Positions 50,551 through 61,590 of a DNA stretch of 64,000 nucleotides are shown in pieces; position 1 is the first letter of the stretch; each line of letters opens with the position of its first letter. A program made the position numbers and the translations under genes. Source of the DNA: Pseudoscleropodium purum (Eukaryota; Streptophyta; Bryopsida; Hypnales; Brachytheciaceae); contig OZ017797.1 in NCBI GenBank assembly GCA_963969395.1, forward strand, positions 11,408,001 to 11,472,000, read 5' to 3'. Under the pieces are notes generated by a model. That model did not search any database. It was not told where the DNA came from and saw only the letters and a program-made list of their open reading frames with translations.

Positions 50551-52935
50551 TCAATGACAGGGGCAAACCAGTTTCTGCCCTTCTAGGGTAAGGGCCCTGT
50601 CCATAGATTCGAAAACTTTTCTCCAGCTATCCACAGGTTGCTGCCCATCTGCGGGGTGGTCGAGGGTTGGCAGCGAGGTAGCAGAACCAGGGACCAAAGG
50701 TGCATCTAGGTTCAGTTCGCCCGATTCAATAACGCTTCCAACCCTTCGCTTGCTTCTTTTTAGTGCTGCGATTCCAACCACGTCGGGTATGGCACGGGGT
50801 TAAGTTCGTCCGAATAGCGCTTCCTTACACTCAGAAACCTCATGCATTTAGGGGACCATGACAGGATCCAAAGAGTAAAGCAGTAAAGAAAAACTGAAGT
50901 AACTTGAGGTCTGGTACTCACCAGCAAGACGACCTTTGACATCCATGCTAAGAAGCTCCAGCCAGCATGTTGCAACATTAGCACCTGTGTAAACCCACAA
51001 ATGTAGTTCGAAAATTTATCAAAACCTCACTCCCGTCCTTAATATCCAGAATATCTACCCTACGGCTGTGCAGTTGCTTTCAAGAAATTGAGCCGCCTGT
51101 TGCCTGGAGGACAATCAGTTGACGGAAATACAAATGAAACGCACGTGGCTCTTCAATTTACTGGTAAGCAGAGGACATTTGCGGGTGGATAACATTATTT
51201 AAATGTATTGTTCCACTTCCAAATTACGACACCAAGTACCTCCAAAGTACTGCTCGACTTCCGAGAGAGTATATGGGAAGCAACAGAAAAGTATAATTAT
51301 CAGGTAGTTGCCTAAAGTACTGTTGCATTGGCATCCATGCAAAAAATCAACAAATGGTGAGCTCGTTGTCCAAAAATACTAGCAATGAGCGATAAAGAAT
51401 CGGTTTCATGTACCTGAAACTGGTATCAGTAATTGAGACTCCAGTCGTTGTGCATCTTCATGCTTCAGAGAACCAGCATCTTCACTCAGTGTAGAGAGAT
51501 CGATAGGATACTCATATGGGTCCTCCTCAAGACCCTCTTGCTTACATTCGAAAGCCTCACTCAGATGCCCTGCTCTTGAATGAAAGAGCGTTATATCACG
51601 CTCTTGCTTCATGGTCACAGGCAACTGAGCTTGCTGACTGTGACTTGGCTCATCTCTTTGGGCAACAGGAGGTATGTGTGATCGTGATCTCGAGTCTGTT
51701 GGAAGAACAGGTATATTCCGATTGCAGGCATGCTGTCCATTCCTTTGGAACGGTACAAACCCAGACGTTCTTTCACTAGTGTTTATCAAACCTTTGCATT
51801 TACGCAACCCCACATCAAAGCGGCCATCAACGGCATCTGCGAACCTACTGTTCTTTTCCGTATTGCTGTAACTACTCATTTTAGGTGAATCAGTGTTGCC
51901 ATCCTGCGAATCTTGCAAAGATGATTCTGTGGGCTGGTCCGAAGTCTCTTCAGTCCACCTATTCAAATCACTGCATTCAATTGGTGGTTCTTCCAATTGG
52001 ACTGAAAACTTATCATTCACTTGTATTTCGTAACAAAGACCATCGGCTACTGATAGACTGTCCCTCTGTAGGAGATCACCAACCACAGCGCTTAGTAAGG
52101 CATGAATTTCTGTACGTGTTCGTGTTTGTTGTCTCATAATACCTGGCTTCAGATCTCCAAGAAGCCCACTAGGCTCTGCTGAACGTGCAAACTTTGTGCA
52201 CAGCTTACCTTCTCCATTATTAAGTTTAGAAAATTTCTTGACACGCTTCTGGCGTGGTGGAAGAGGGGGAATAGAGCCTGCAAAACAAACTCAATATCAG
52301 ATTATGTGAATGGGATACTGGAATTGTTTGTTGGAGGTCATCATATGAGAAATGTCGATGTCATATTATTTCATAGAGCACAAAAGTTCTCAAATACTTG
52401 TAATTGTGGTCATGTGTTTCACTTTATCAATCCTTAAGGTACGAGATGTGCTGAACTCTAAAAATCTGAAAATTTCAACTACCAATCGGGCAACCAGTTT
52501 CCTAACTGGCATTTCTCAAAGACATTCTGAATGAGCATGCAAAATGAAAGAAAAAAACGGCCAGACATTACCGTCAGCTGCATAGCCCAGCATCTTGCGC
52601 TTGGTACCAGGGCTCAGGGATGATATCCTTGAGGTAAGACTCCCACCTTTGTCACTCTTATTCTCCTTGCAGTCCATGTATATAACCCTGGATGCCGGTA
52701 GACCGACTGTATTTTGATTGGCAGGATGATGGCGTTTCTTCGGAGGGGGTAAAATGCTCTTGCTCAGTGCAGGCCATGATTGCTGGTTCGAATCAACGTG
52801 CATTCGGTTCACGTCCACACTTGTCAGCAGGCCCAAGACACCAGAAGTTTCAGCTTCTTGGGAGTTCTTTTCTCTCGGACCTCCATCCTTGTCCTTCATG
52901 GCGTTGAGCGGCTGGCGACTGGACCCAGGAGCCAT
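50551..52935 (-). CDS. Plant protein of unknown function, probably nuclear (4 exons)
   Basis: Exons 52935-52572, 52277-51414, 50984-50922 and 50765-50551 join in phase and give 501 residues. I do not recognise a named family. Three blocks look structured: PPLPPRQKRVKKFSKLNNG and then LLGDLKPGIMRQQTRTRTEI at the start of exon 2; NVATCWLELLSMDVKGRLA in exon 3; and ALKRSKRRVGSVIES at the start of exon 4. The rest is Ser/Gln/Glu-rich and probably disordered. Basic motifs (PPPKKRHHP, RQKRVKK, KRSKRR) suggest nuclear import. The helical CWLELL block spans an exon junction and reads through smoothly, which supports the splice sites. The start MAPGSSRQP is the first Met in exon 1. The decayed hydrolase copy lies immediately upstream. 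Confidence 0.78.
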
Positions 52936-53104
52936 GGCAATCGTCGAACACAGTTACAACCTTACCCTGCAAACCTTCCTCGCATGCAGGCGAATTGAAC
53001 GCATCTACGACGTTCCATGATTTGAGCACAAAATAATGTCGACATCAATTGAAAGAGCCGCCCATCTTAAAGAGAAGACAAACGAAGCAGCTGCTTGAAA
53101 AGCT

Positions 53105-54520
53105 TATCATCAATGCACTTTGCTGTCCCTATACAAATAAGACCGGGGCTTCAAGCTCAAGCGAAGTTTGATGACGAAGAGCGCCATTAGCTCCCTGTAA
53201 ACCAAGTAGTTGCATTCTTGCGTAAGGACGTCTCAAAGGTAATCACAAAATAAAATGTAGGCTTTAGAAGAATTATGACGGACAAGCATTTTGCCATGTT
53301 TAGATTAATTAGATGAATAATATCACGATTCGGATGTACCTTGAGCCCATTGACTTCCCAACAAGTACCATAGCATGGCCACAACGTCGTGATATAAACT
53401 TTCTAATTTCTTCCATGTGACAACACACTAGCTTCTCCGCCTTTCTTACCATTCGCACAATCTGCACGAGACGCCCTTTTCGTTCTCACTTATTCCACCT
53501 GCCATGCGGAACCTCGAGAAGTTACACAAGTTACAGCACAATAGAATTCACTGCCCTGAACACAGTGCTCCAGGATCATCTTGCATACGAGCTGCCACGC
53601 ACAACCCATGGTAAAAAGGGTTCGTTTTACTCTCAAGAGACTCGTCCACATAGCAAGTAAGAGTTTCTAGTATTCTGAACTTCGACTCAAACAATGATCG
53701 CGGGACGGAACTTACAACAGCATACGAACACAGAAGTTTCAGCAAGAAGTACATTTCGAGAAAGAGGAGCTTCCCAGACACGCAATGGCTGTCAAAGTAG
53801 GAGCATCTTACAAGGGTAATCAAAAGTCGTAACCTCTACCGCATTGGTTGCCTCGCCTAATACCTTCTTCCATCTGCCATATATTCAGCACTATCATTCA
53901 TAAATATCCTAGCATCCGTTCTCACGCAAATGAATGAGTGAGTGTTACTAATATCGTCTCACCAATAGCAAAACCTTAAACCAAGCTCCATGGCGAAAAT
54001 GTTCTGATTCTCAAAGCATCTTCAATTCCTGGGTTCACATACGATTCAGACAGGTAGACAGACAGACTTGAAAAGCACTTTCTCTGAGAACCACACATGT
54101 CACCCTAACTAGTCCACATTACACTGAACCTTCTCCTACAGCTAAACTAACCGCTTTCTCTATTGAAATAGAGCAGAATGGTTTCAAGACTGTCGGCAAG
54201 CACCAAATTTCGCGATGACCGTAACTTGAATTACTGTGACTTCGGCTGAATCTAAGATTCTGCTCCTCAACAATGGCAAGTCCTTCTGCTAAGGAAAGCG
54301 CGTCAAATGCCCCAAGCTGTGGAGAAATATTTACGATCGCAAACATAGTCTGAATGATAATTTGGGGGGCACATATACCTGACCACCCATTCGTGAGAGA
54401 AATTGGTTCCTGCACCACAGGCAAAAACTAGAAGAGGGGAATCTGATTTTCCCCGTTCACCTGCACGGATGAGTTCTGAAGAGTGTAGAGAGGCCCGGAC
54501 TCCCAGCAACCTTCTCAATA
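53105..54520 (-). pseudogene. Decayed segmental copy of the KANSL3/TEX30-like hydrolase gene
   Basis: Remnants of the hydrolase exons occur in order. An exon 1 piece (SPLLVFACGAGTNFSHEW) ends at a preserved donor at 54379. The exon 2 equivalent near 53800-53870 reads WKKVLGEATNAVEVTTFDYP and keeps its donor. The exon 3 equivalent (about 53340-53465) has lost about 14 bases around the KGAPPKAEK codons and is frame-shifted. The exon 5 equivalent (about 53120-53196) has an in-frame stop after APVLFV. Exons 4 and 6 were not found. Intron sequence is also shared with the intact gene (CACAGTGCTCCAGGATCA at both loci), so this is a DNA-level duplication rather than a retrocopy. Confidence 0.82.
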
Positions 54521-56900
54521 GGCAGTTTCAAGATAGTTACCGCGACCTGCCATTTACAACGACATTGATATGATATGGAAAGCCGTGATCAATCGAGAGC
54601 CGGAAATAGAAAGTGGAAAAAGCGCCAAAGTCGAATTCAAACCCTCGAGATTCAAGTGCCGACTATGACAGCATCGGAGGAGCGCAAATGCAATCATCAC
54701 ACAAAACCTAGTTCTTCGTCAGCAAGAAGCAGATGAAGGCAGCGAGTACACCAAACGAACCTTGAAGATTTGAAACAAATGCGAATCTTGACCAAGACCT
54801 ACAGTTTAGATCACATCCTCGATTTCAAATATTTTGAGAATTCAAACAAAGAAAAAAACCAGAGGAGCCTTCTACAAGATTCGCAGCAATCACTCTCTCT
54901 CTCATCATTGCTAGCCAACTCAGCTTTACCCTAGCAACATAGATGAAAACCATAAAACACAAAGACGAATGCTATCAAGAACCAACTACTTAGATTCCAC
55001 TAATACAATACGATAGAATTCGACAGAACGTCAGTCTCTTAAACACGCTCAACAACAAATACTCATCAAAAAACCACCTACAACTCTTCTCCAATTCCAA
55101 CCAACACAAAAGCAAAGAGGCTCCTCCCGTCTCACCAATGACCACATTCTGTTTGAACTTCTTCCCCTGAAACGAAAACCTCCATCCACAGACCCTCTGA
55201 AACCACGACACCATCCAAATTCTCCAACAGGACCACAAGCTACTCTCGAATGATCCCAACCTCTTCAAATGGACCAAAAGGGACAGAAACTCCAAAGCTC
55301 GTCGACTCCAAAGTGAGAAAGCTTCAAAGAGGGGCTAATCTCAGTGACAACCAGATCCCGTAGTTGGTAAATTAGGGGTCGAAGCTACAGGAGGATTGTG
55401 AGACAACAGAGGAAGAGAGGCGGCACCCTCCACGCCATAAAATTTGACTTTCCATCGCAGCGAGGCTATCCGCATCCATCCGCAAGGAGGTCCCAACTGA
55501 TGAGCCACGCGATTCAAAAATCCCAAATGTCGCCGTCAGTCAGTCCTCGGCGGATTGTAACTTAGTTGTGCCGCGCATTCGCAAGAAGAAGATCCCCAGC
55601 CAATGCATTGGAAAGGGCAAGGTCGCCTTGGGTATCGCGCCCCTGGTTTTGAATGGCGCTTGCCAATTGTTCCCCGCTGTTTACCGTCTCAGACGGTGAA
55701 CCGGTAACCGTCCTTTGTCTTCTTCCGGTGGCACGCACTCTCGGCGACTGGCACGAGTCAGTATTCCCGGCCGGGCATTTATTTGGTGGGCTTGTCCTTT
55801 CTCCCCTTTCGTGAGAATTCAAATTTTGGGTCTTCAACTTCGTCGAGGGCGGGCGACGGAAGGCCCGTCGTGGACCACCGACGTCCCAAACGAGGTGGCT
55901 GCTGACAATCATGTCGTGGTTGTTCTGTTGTTTGTTTGTTTTTAATTTTGTATTCTATTTTTTCCTTGGGGAATATTCTCATACATGACCAATTCCTCGT
56001 TTGGGATGTGACCACCGGCAGGCGGGACATGGTTTGAATTTTTGAAATTTTTGAAATTTGGGAACTGGAGACTGAGGAGGGTAAAAGCCAAAGCAAGTCA
56101 ATTGTGGGCGTCATTGATTGCGAGTTGGGTCTAAATTGTATAAAACTTATTGAGGTAGTTTGCTCTAAAATACATCACAATACACAGGTAAGCTTACATT
56201 TAGCTTTCTTCAATGTACCAAAGATGTGCATTCAGGAGGTTGTTGCTTTCACTGACCACTGCATTCCCGACTGCATTTCAACTTCAAAAATTTGTAACTA
56301 ATTTCACAAAGGTTCAAAAAATATGAAACGACTTGATTCACTGTAGATGTCAATACCATTTTCCTTATAAAAATATACTAAGATTTTTTTCAAGGAGTTT
56401 AATTTCCAAAAAGAGCTTATCAACTCTTAAATGGTCTCTTTAAAAATAGACTACCTTCGTAGGTTGGTTTCATATTTAGAAATGGTTTCTATGGTGGAAA
56501 CACCTAATATTGTCAAATTAAGCAATTCATATTAGTTGGAGGCACATTTTTGTAAAGTAAATTACTCTTGTATTATTAGTGATTGAAAATAGTGGATTTT
56601 CAAAAAAACAAATAGGATTTTTGGAGAAAATATTGAATTTCTATGAATTTCCAAAGAAAGACTACACATGCCATTGAAACTATCACATAGCTTGGTCCCA
56701 AAACCAAAATTTACAAAAATCAATTATAGTCAACCAACAATAGATAAATATGGGAACACCATAATGACACTTTGGGGGACACTTTTATTAAAGTTTATTT
56801 GTCAAAAAGAGATGCAATGATGATTTTGGGTGTTTTCACCTTAGTGCAAATGAAACTAAAGAAAGTTAGGTAACAACACCTAAATGCCTTCAAATAAGGG
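54521..56900. other. Spacer, no gene seen
   Basis: It includes a GC-richer block at about 55360-55930 with a 116-codon minus-strand frame that has no recognisable domain. The rest is AT-rich with no protein-like frame. Confidence 0.5.
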
Positions 56901-58339
56901 TCTGAAGTATAGTTTTTACTATTGATTTGTAAAAGTTTTTGCTCAATTATTGTTGGTAGTCAAAACATGATTTAAGATTTTCTTAAAACGAATTTTTGGG
57001 ATTAAATATGAATAAATTATGAATTTTCAAAAGTGTTGTAAAAATATGTGTGTCCAAAATCAACCTTGTGCTTATGGAGGATGTAAATTTCATGCAAGAA
57101 TCTATAGAGGACAATCCTAGAAATTTGTCACAATTATAACTTATATACATTAAATTGTGACTCTTACCAAAAGTGATCCTAGTAGATTTTTGTTAAAATA
57201 TAAATGGTCCAGTGATATGAGAGCCTAAATGAATTGTGTTTCATCAATTATAAGCTTGAATGGATCTTGTAAAGAATTGTCCAAAGCTAATTCAATTTAG
57301 AGGTTGTGGATTGAAGAATGAGCTTGCTACCCAACTTTATTTGATTATCATGATAAAAAATTAGAAAAAACATTAAAGTTTGGAGATTTATAATATTAAT
57401 TCTTCAACTATTCCAACATCTAAAGTCCCTCCCCACTCCCCATTTGAAGTTTTATACACATTGTATTTTTCTTTAGTTACTAGAACATTTTTCACAATTG
57501 GAATAAATAATTCTCAAATTCTTTCAAAAGTTATTAGCATATTAGTTTTATCTTTTATCCGTTAACACCTTCTACTTTACAATTTTTTTAAAGCTAAATA
57601 TGAAATTCTTTCAGATTAAAAATTTTTACATATATTTTCAACCCATTTTACAATATATTGACAAAAATGTGCAAGCTATAGGACATACATGTTTTTTTCT
57701 TAAAATGATGAAAGACAAAATTTTACCTTGTGGAAGTGCTAGAATAACCTACATTTGGAAGATTAGACACGTTGAACTTGCAATTGGTGGAGATATTCAC
57801 TATAAAATTTTGGAACAATGTACTTGAACAAGTTAGCAAAAAGATCCTAAGGTTAGATTTATTGCAAAATATATATTGATGAAGATTTTAGCCTTATTTT
57901 AGGTACAAGCATTTTTAAACAATTTTGGGTCTCTAAACATGAAAAAAATTTAGGGGATAATATATTATATATTTTTGAAATAAGATATGATATAACTAGA
58001 TATTCAAGAATATTGATACAATGTAAATTGAATGTCATATACAATCACAATTTATTACTTATTACATAAATAGGGGCAATCACAATAGCAATTTTCTAAC
58101 TTCAACAAAATAGGGAAAATAAATTACCTTACTCTTCGATGAGTACAATATTCTTCAACAAGTCTGGTGAAGTCTTTTCTAGTTATCCACTCATCTCATT
58201 CCACAACATTTCTTTACCAAGTTGAAGAATGAATCCAACTTTACCATGAACTAGGAATCTATTGGGAATGAGGGCTCCCTATTATGACTCTCCCACTTAT
58301 ATGGAACCTAATAAGGTAACTATACCTAGACATTACAAA
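56901..58339. other. AT-rich spacer with a fragment of repeat C, no gene seen
   Basis: The part at about 56910-57060 resembles the first block of repeat C (10490 and 40735): GTCAAAA...TTTAGATT-like, TTTTTGG-TTAAATATGAATAAA and ATTTTCAAA-GTGTT. The remainder is low-complexity AT-rich DNA. Confidence 0.5.
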
Positions 58340-58610
58340 AAATTTCAAGCCTCGGAAGGTCTGCCAATTAAAAACTCCCCACAACTACCCTAGTGCGATT
58401 AGAGAGGAAATTCCTCAGTCTTTTATTTTTTAATGAACCCTATTGATGTGGCACTACTTGTGCCACAACAACAGTACGTCAAGTTTTCATACTTTTTCAA
58501 TATTAGTTTTTATTTTTTCAATATTTAAAAAATAAATAAAATCCTATAATTGCATTGCAATGCGCCAAAAATAGATTTCTTAACGGCCCTCTACAAGGCT
58601 TAGATTTTTC
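58340..58610. mobile_element. MITE-like element, GTGGC...GCCAC family (copy 3)
   Basis: It shares TCTTTTATTTTTTAAT, the hairpin GATGTGGCACTACTTGTGCC (from 58445) and the right-hand block TTCTTAACGGCCCTCTAC with the copy at 11955-12235. It also shares AACTACCCTA with the copies near 7130 and 60640. The ends are approximate. Confidence 0.5.
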
Positions 58611-59716
58611 CTAATCAATTGCATGTTTACTAAAATTGCAAACTAGAGATTCTTACCTAAAATGTACTCATACTATTAATGAGGGTTTATGATCAGCTTT
58701 GAATATACCCATATTCAATACCTTGAAATTCGTAGTTTATTGATACAATGTCCAAAAATTGCATTCTAAGAAAACCTAAAATCCCCTTTTCACTACCAAT
58801 AGGACCCCACAAAATGTTTTTCAATGTACTAGTAGGAACCATGTTGAATTGCTTAATATTTGTGTGATTCAAGGTGTAGTTACCTTATATCAAATACATT
58901 ATGAAGATGAATGATGCTTTAGTTATAGGAGTGAAAAGTTTACAGTAAAAAATAAATTATATATATATATATATAATTTTTTGGTCTGTTTTGACTTTTT
59001 TTTCTTTTTTCTTTTTTTTGCCAGTAAAAGACTGAGGCTAGCTGTTTGAAGGCACCGACGTCAAGATTGTTTGATTTCATTTGAATTTGAAACTTTTGAG
59101 TGCTAAGTTCCCGTACAGCTGTCATGTTCACGTTGGTGTCTCTGCCAGTCAGTCGGTCGGTCCGTCCGTCCGTCCGTCCTTCCTTGCACATGCCCTTGGG
59201 CAGAAGTTCTGCATCTTCTTCAGTTGTCACCCAAAGGAACTGTGATTTGAGTGGGAGCAGTGAAACTTCCCATCTGAGGAAGCGATGGATCTGTCCGTGA
59301 CCAGATTCAGTTCTCACTGGAGCCCCAGTTGGGGTTCACACCTGTCCAGTGTTTGGGAAAAAAAAAAAGTTGCAAATTGAAAACATTGGCAAAAACCCTA
59401 GAGAAAAAAATCTATAAAATTTGTATTTAGAGGTTTTTTTTAAAAGAAGAGAAAGTAACGAGACTGGGTACTTGGAAAAACAATTCAATATGGGAACTCA
59501 AGGAAAATAGGTGATACAATTCAAAAAATATCCCAAACATTTGTTTCACACAAGAAGTGTTTACTTTGGAAAACAATTGATGGAATGACCTTCTTTTTTC
59601 TTCATTTTTTGAAACAAATGAAAACCATAGGTTGCTCAAATGTAATGACTTTCAAACATTAGGGGAAATTTGAGGCCAAAAGGAGACTGCAAGTTATCAA
59701 GCCCTGATAACACATT
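58611..59716. other. Spacer with simple repeats, no gene seen
   Basis: It contains an (AT)n run at about 58957-58976 and (GTCC)n at 59159-59182 inside a short GC-richer island (about 59030-59340). The minus-strand frame across the island only reads the GTCC run as GRTDGRTD-like repeats and is not taken as a gene. The stretch at 59430-59540 resembles 23630-23735. Confidence 0.5.
59159..59182. repeat. (GTCC)n microsatellite
   Basis: About five GTCC units preceded by degenerate GTCG units. A shorter run of the same type occurs upstream of the kelch gene near 5541. Confidence 0.9.
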
Positions 59717-59880
59717 CATTAGAAGAAAAGCATGATGGAGCCAACAAAAAACATCATTTGAAATTTTTTTGAAAACCTTGTTTTCAACATGTGGAACATG
59801 CTGGGATGTGCCCAAAATAGGGTTTTCAACAAATTTTAGATGACATTTTTTGTTGGCTCTGACATGCTTTTCTTCTAGTG
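59717..59880. repeat. 164-bp foldback hairpin
   Basis: The left arm (59717-59780) starts CATTAGAAGAAAAGCATG. The right arm (59819-59880) ends CATGCTTTTCTTCTAGTG. Over about 62 bases the arms pair with few mismatches, through GAGCCAACAAAAAA and TTGAAAACC. The loop is about 38 bases. It could be a small MITE or a hairpin transcript precursor. Confidence 0.85.
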
Positions 59881-59899
59881 AGTGAACAATGCTAGTAGT

Positions 59900-60050
59900 G
59901 CAATCCGATGTGGTCAAGAGAGTGCCACGTCATTAGTTAATTTTAATTTTTTTGATAGTCAACCGTACCCCTTCACTCTTGGAGAACAATGATGGGAACA
60001 AGCCTGAAATTGCCCTTTACAACCCTCAAATTTCCTCTAATGCCTAATCA
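59900..60050. mobile_element. MITE-like fragment, GTGGC...GCCAC family (copy 4)
   Basis: It has the core GATGTGGTCAAGAGAGTGCC (from 59907) and a right end CCCTTTACAACCCTCAAATTTCCTCTAATG. The end matches the TCCTCTAAT terminus of the copy at 60575-60809. The left part is missing or overlaps the hairpin at 59717-59880. Confidence 0.45.
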
Positions 60051-60439
60051 AAAAAGTCATGCATCTGTTAGACAAGCTCTTCATGAGAGAATCTCAACAC
60101 TAAAAGAGAGGAAAAGGAAATTATGATAGATTGTTATTAAATCAACCGTGACCCAATTTGGACAAAATGCATTCATTAAAGAATGCCAATCTAGGATTGT
60201 CCAAGATATCTTATTGTTCATGTGCCCCCTAAAAGACCAGCCTACATTTTTCAGTTGTATAAAAATTTTGGGCATGTGCTTGTAACCACAAATTTCAATA
60301 TTTTAGGCTGAAATTTTAATAGAAGGTGTAGACGAGGATTATCTTTCATATGCAACAAATTTCATGACATTTGGAAATAAAAGTCAAAAGTTTTAGCCTA
60401 ATATGTTATTTTTTTTTGCGACTGGGCAATTTGGGCAAA

Positions 60440-61371
60440 TTAGAAAAAATCACTTTTTTCAAAAACCAAAATTTGAAATTGGTTTTCTAGACTTATATAT
60501 ACAAGAAAAGCTTTGAATCATTCCATTTTGATCAACAAGTCAAAAGTTATGAGGATTTTTTGTTTGTGGGTAACATTAGAGGAGTTTTCAACCCTTTGAA
60601 GGGCTGTGAGTTCCTGACAGTTTCCAAACTACAAGAACTACCCTGTAGCATCTTGTTGATGTGGTCCAACAACTGCCACGTCTAAAAAAAAATTCTTCAT
60701 TTCAAGAATTAATGTTTTTTGGGAATAGTTGTTCACATAAACTGTAGGGGGGAATTGCGGGGAGCACCAACTTGAAATGGCTCTTTCTACCCCCCAGAAA
60801 TCCTCTAATATTATAGATTCCCTACTCTAAAATAAACTTTGAAATCCTTTATCTTATCCAATTTTCAATATTTTTGAAAAAAAATAAAATCCTAGGATGT
60901 AAATTGTGTATTACAACATTTCAACCATTGGGATTGGCATTTTTCAATTCCATATCTTAATTCTTAATAATTTAGTATTTTAAATTATTTTCTACTACTA
61001 CCTACTTACTATTTTTTCCTATATGTTGTACAATTCCAAATTATTTGAATTTTTTTAAGCATGTGGAAAACTTGTCTAAGAAAAAGAATGCAAAGAAGCA
61101 CCATCATTTTGGTCATTTTTTCATAGAAAAGTGAGCTTATGAAGTACAGTTGCTTGACTTTTCGCAGGTCAATAAAATGATTTTAGTGATTTTGAATGCT
61201 TATATTTTGCAATCTGGGCAATGAAAATGTCTGAAATTTTTACCACATGTTTTTCATACTACATAGTATAAGATCTTATAGTTACATGTGTCAAAGAAAG
61301 TTTGTTTTTTCAAAATTTTATTACTTGTACTAAAAATTGCAATTTTTGAGCTTTTTCGATGAAAACATAGA
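60440..61371. repeat. Dispersed repeat B, copy 2 (with MITE insertion)
   Basis: It matches 8080-8770 but is split by about 235 bases at 60575-60809. Conserved blocks include AGCTTTGAATCATTCC, ACTCTAAAATAAACTTTGAAA, AAGATCTTATAGTTACATGTG and GATGAAAACATAG. Confidence 0.7.
60575..60809. mobile_element. MITE of the GTGGC...GCCAC family, 235 bp, nested in repeat B (copy 5)
   Basis: The ends are inverse copies (ATTAGAGGA ... TCCTCTAAT). The empty site is visible in repeat B copy 1 near 8208-8214. Interior blocks CAACCCTTTGAAGGGCTGTG, ACTACCCTGTAGCA and ATGTGGTCCAACAACTGCCA (60659 onward) define the family. No clear target duplication was found beyond one or two bases. Confidence 0.75.
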
Positions 61372-61590
61372 CATGGAACTTTAGAGGTTAAGATAAGAGA
61401 TGCTAAACATTTCTAAGTTGGTATTCTATAATTGGGCATACCCTCATAGACTTTGACAGAATTGTGTCATGGTTTGTTTTTATAGTGATCCACCCTACAT
61501 GTTGCAGAATGTTTTGTAGCTTCAATTAGAAAAAAATAATTTTATTGTCACCCAACCAAAGGGCAGGACGAAGGTATTGCATTGACAAAA

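Noticed and set aside
55562..55912. 116-codon minus-strand frame in a GC-richer block
   Set aside because: Low-complexity Arg/Ser/Pro composition, no domain, no supporting exons nearby.
58940..59317. 125-codon minus-strand frame
   Set aside because: It reads the GTCC microsatellite as a DGRTD-type repeat and ends in an AT microsatellite, so it is not a gene.
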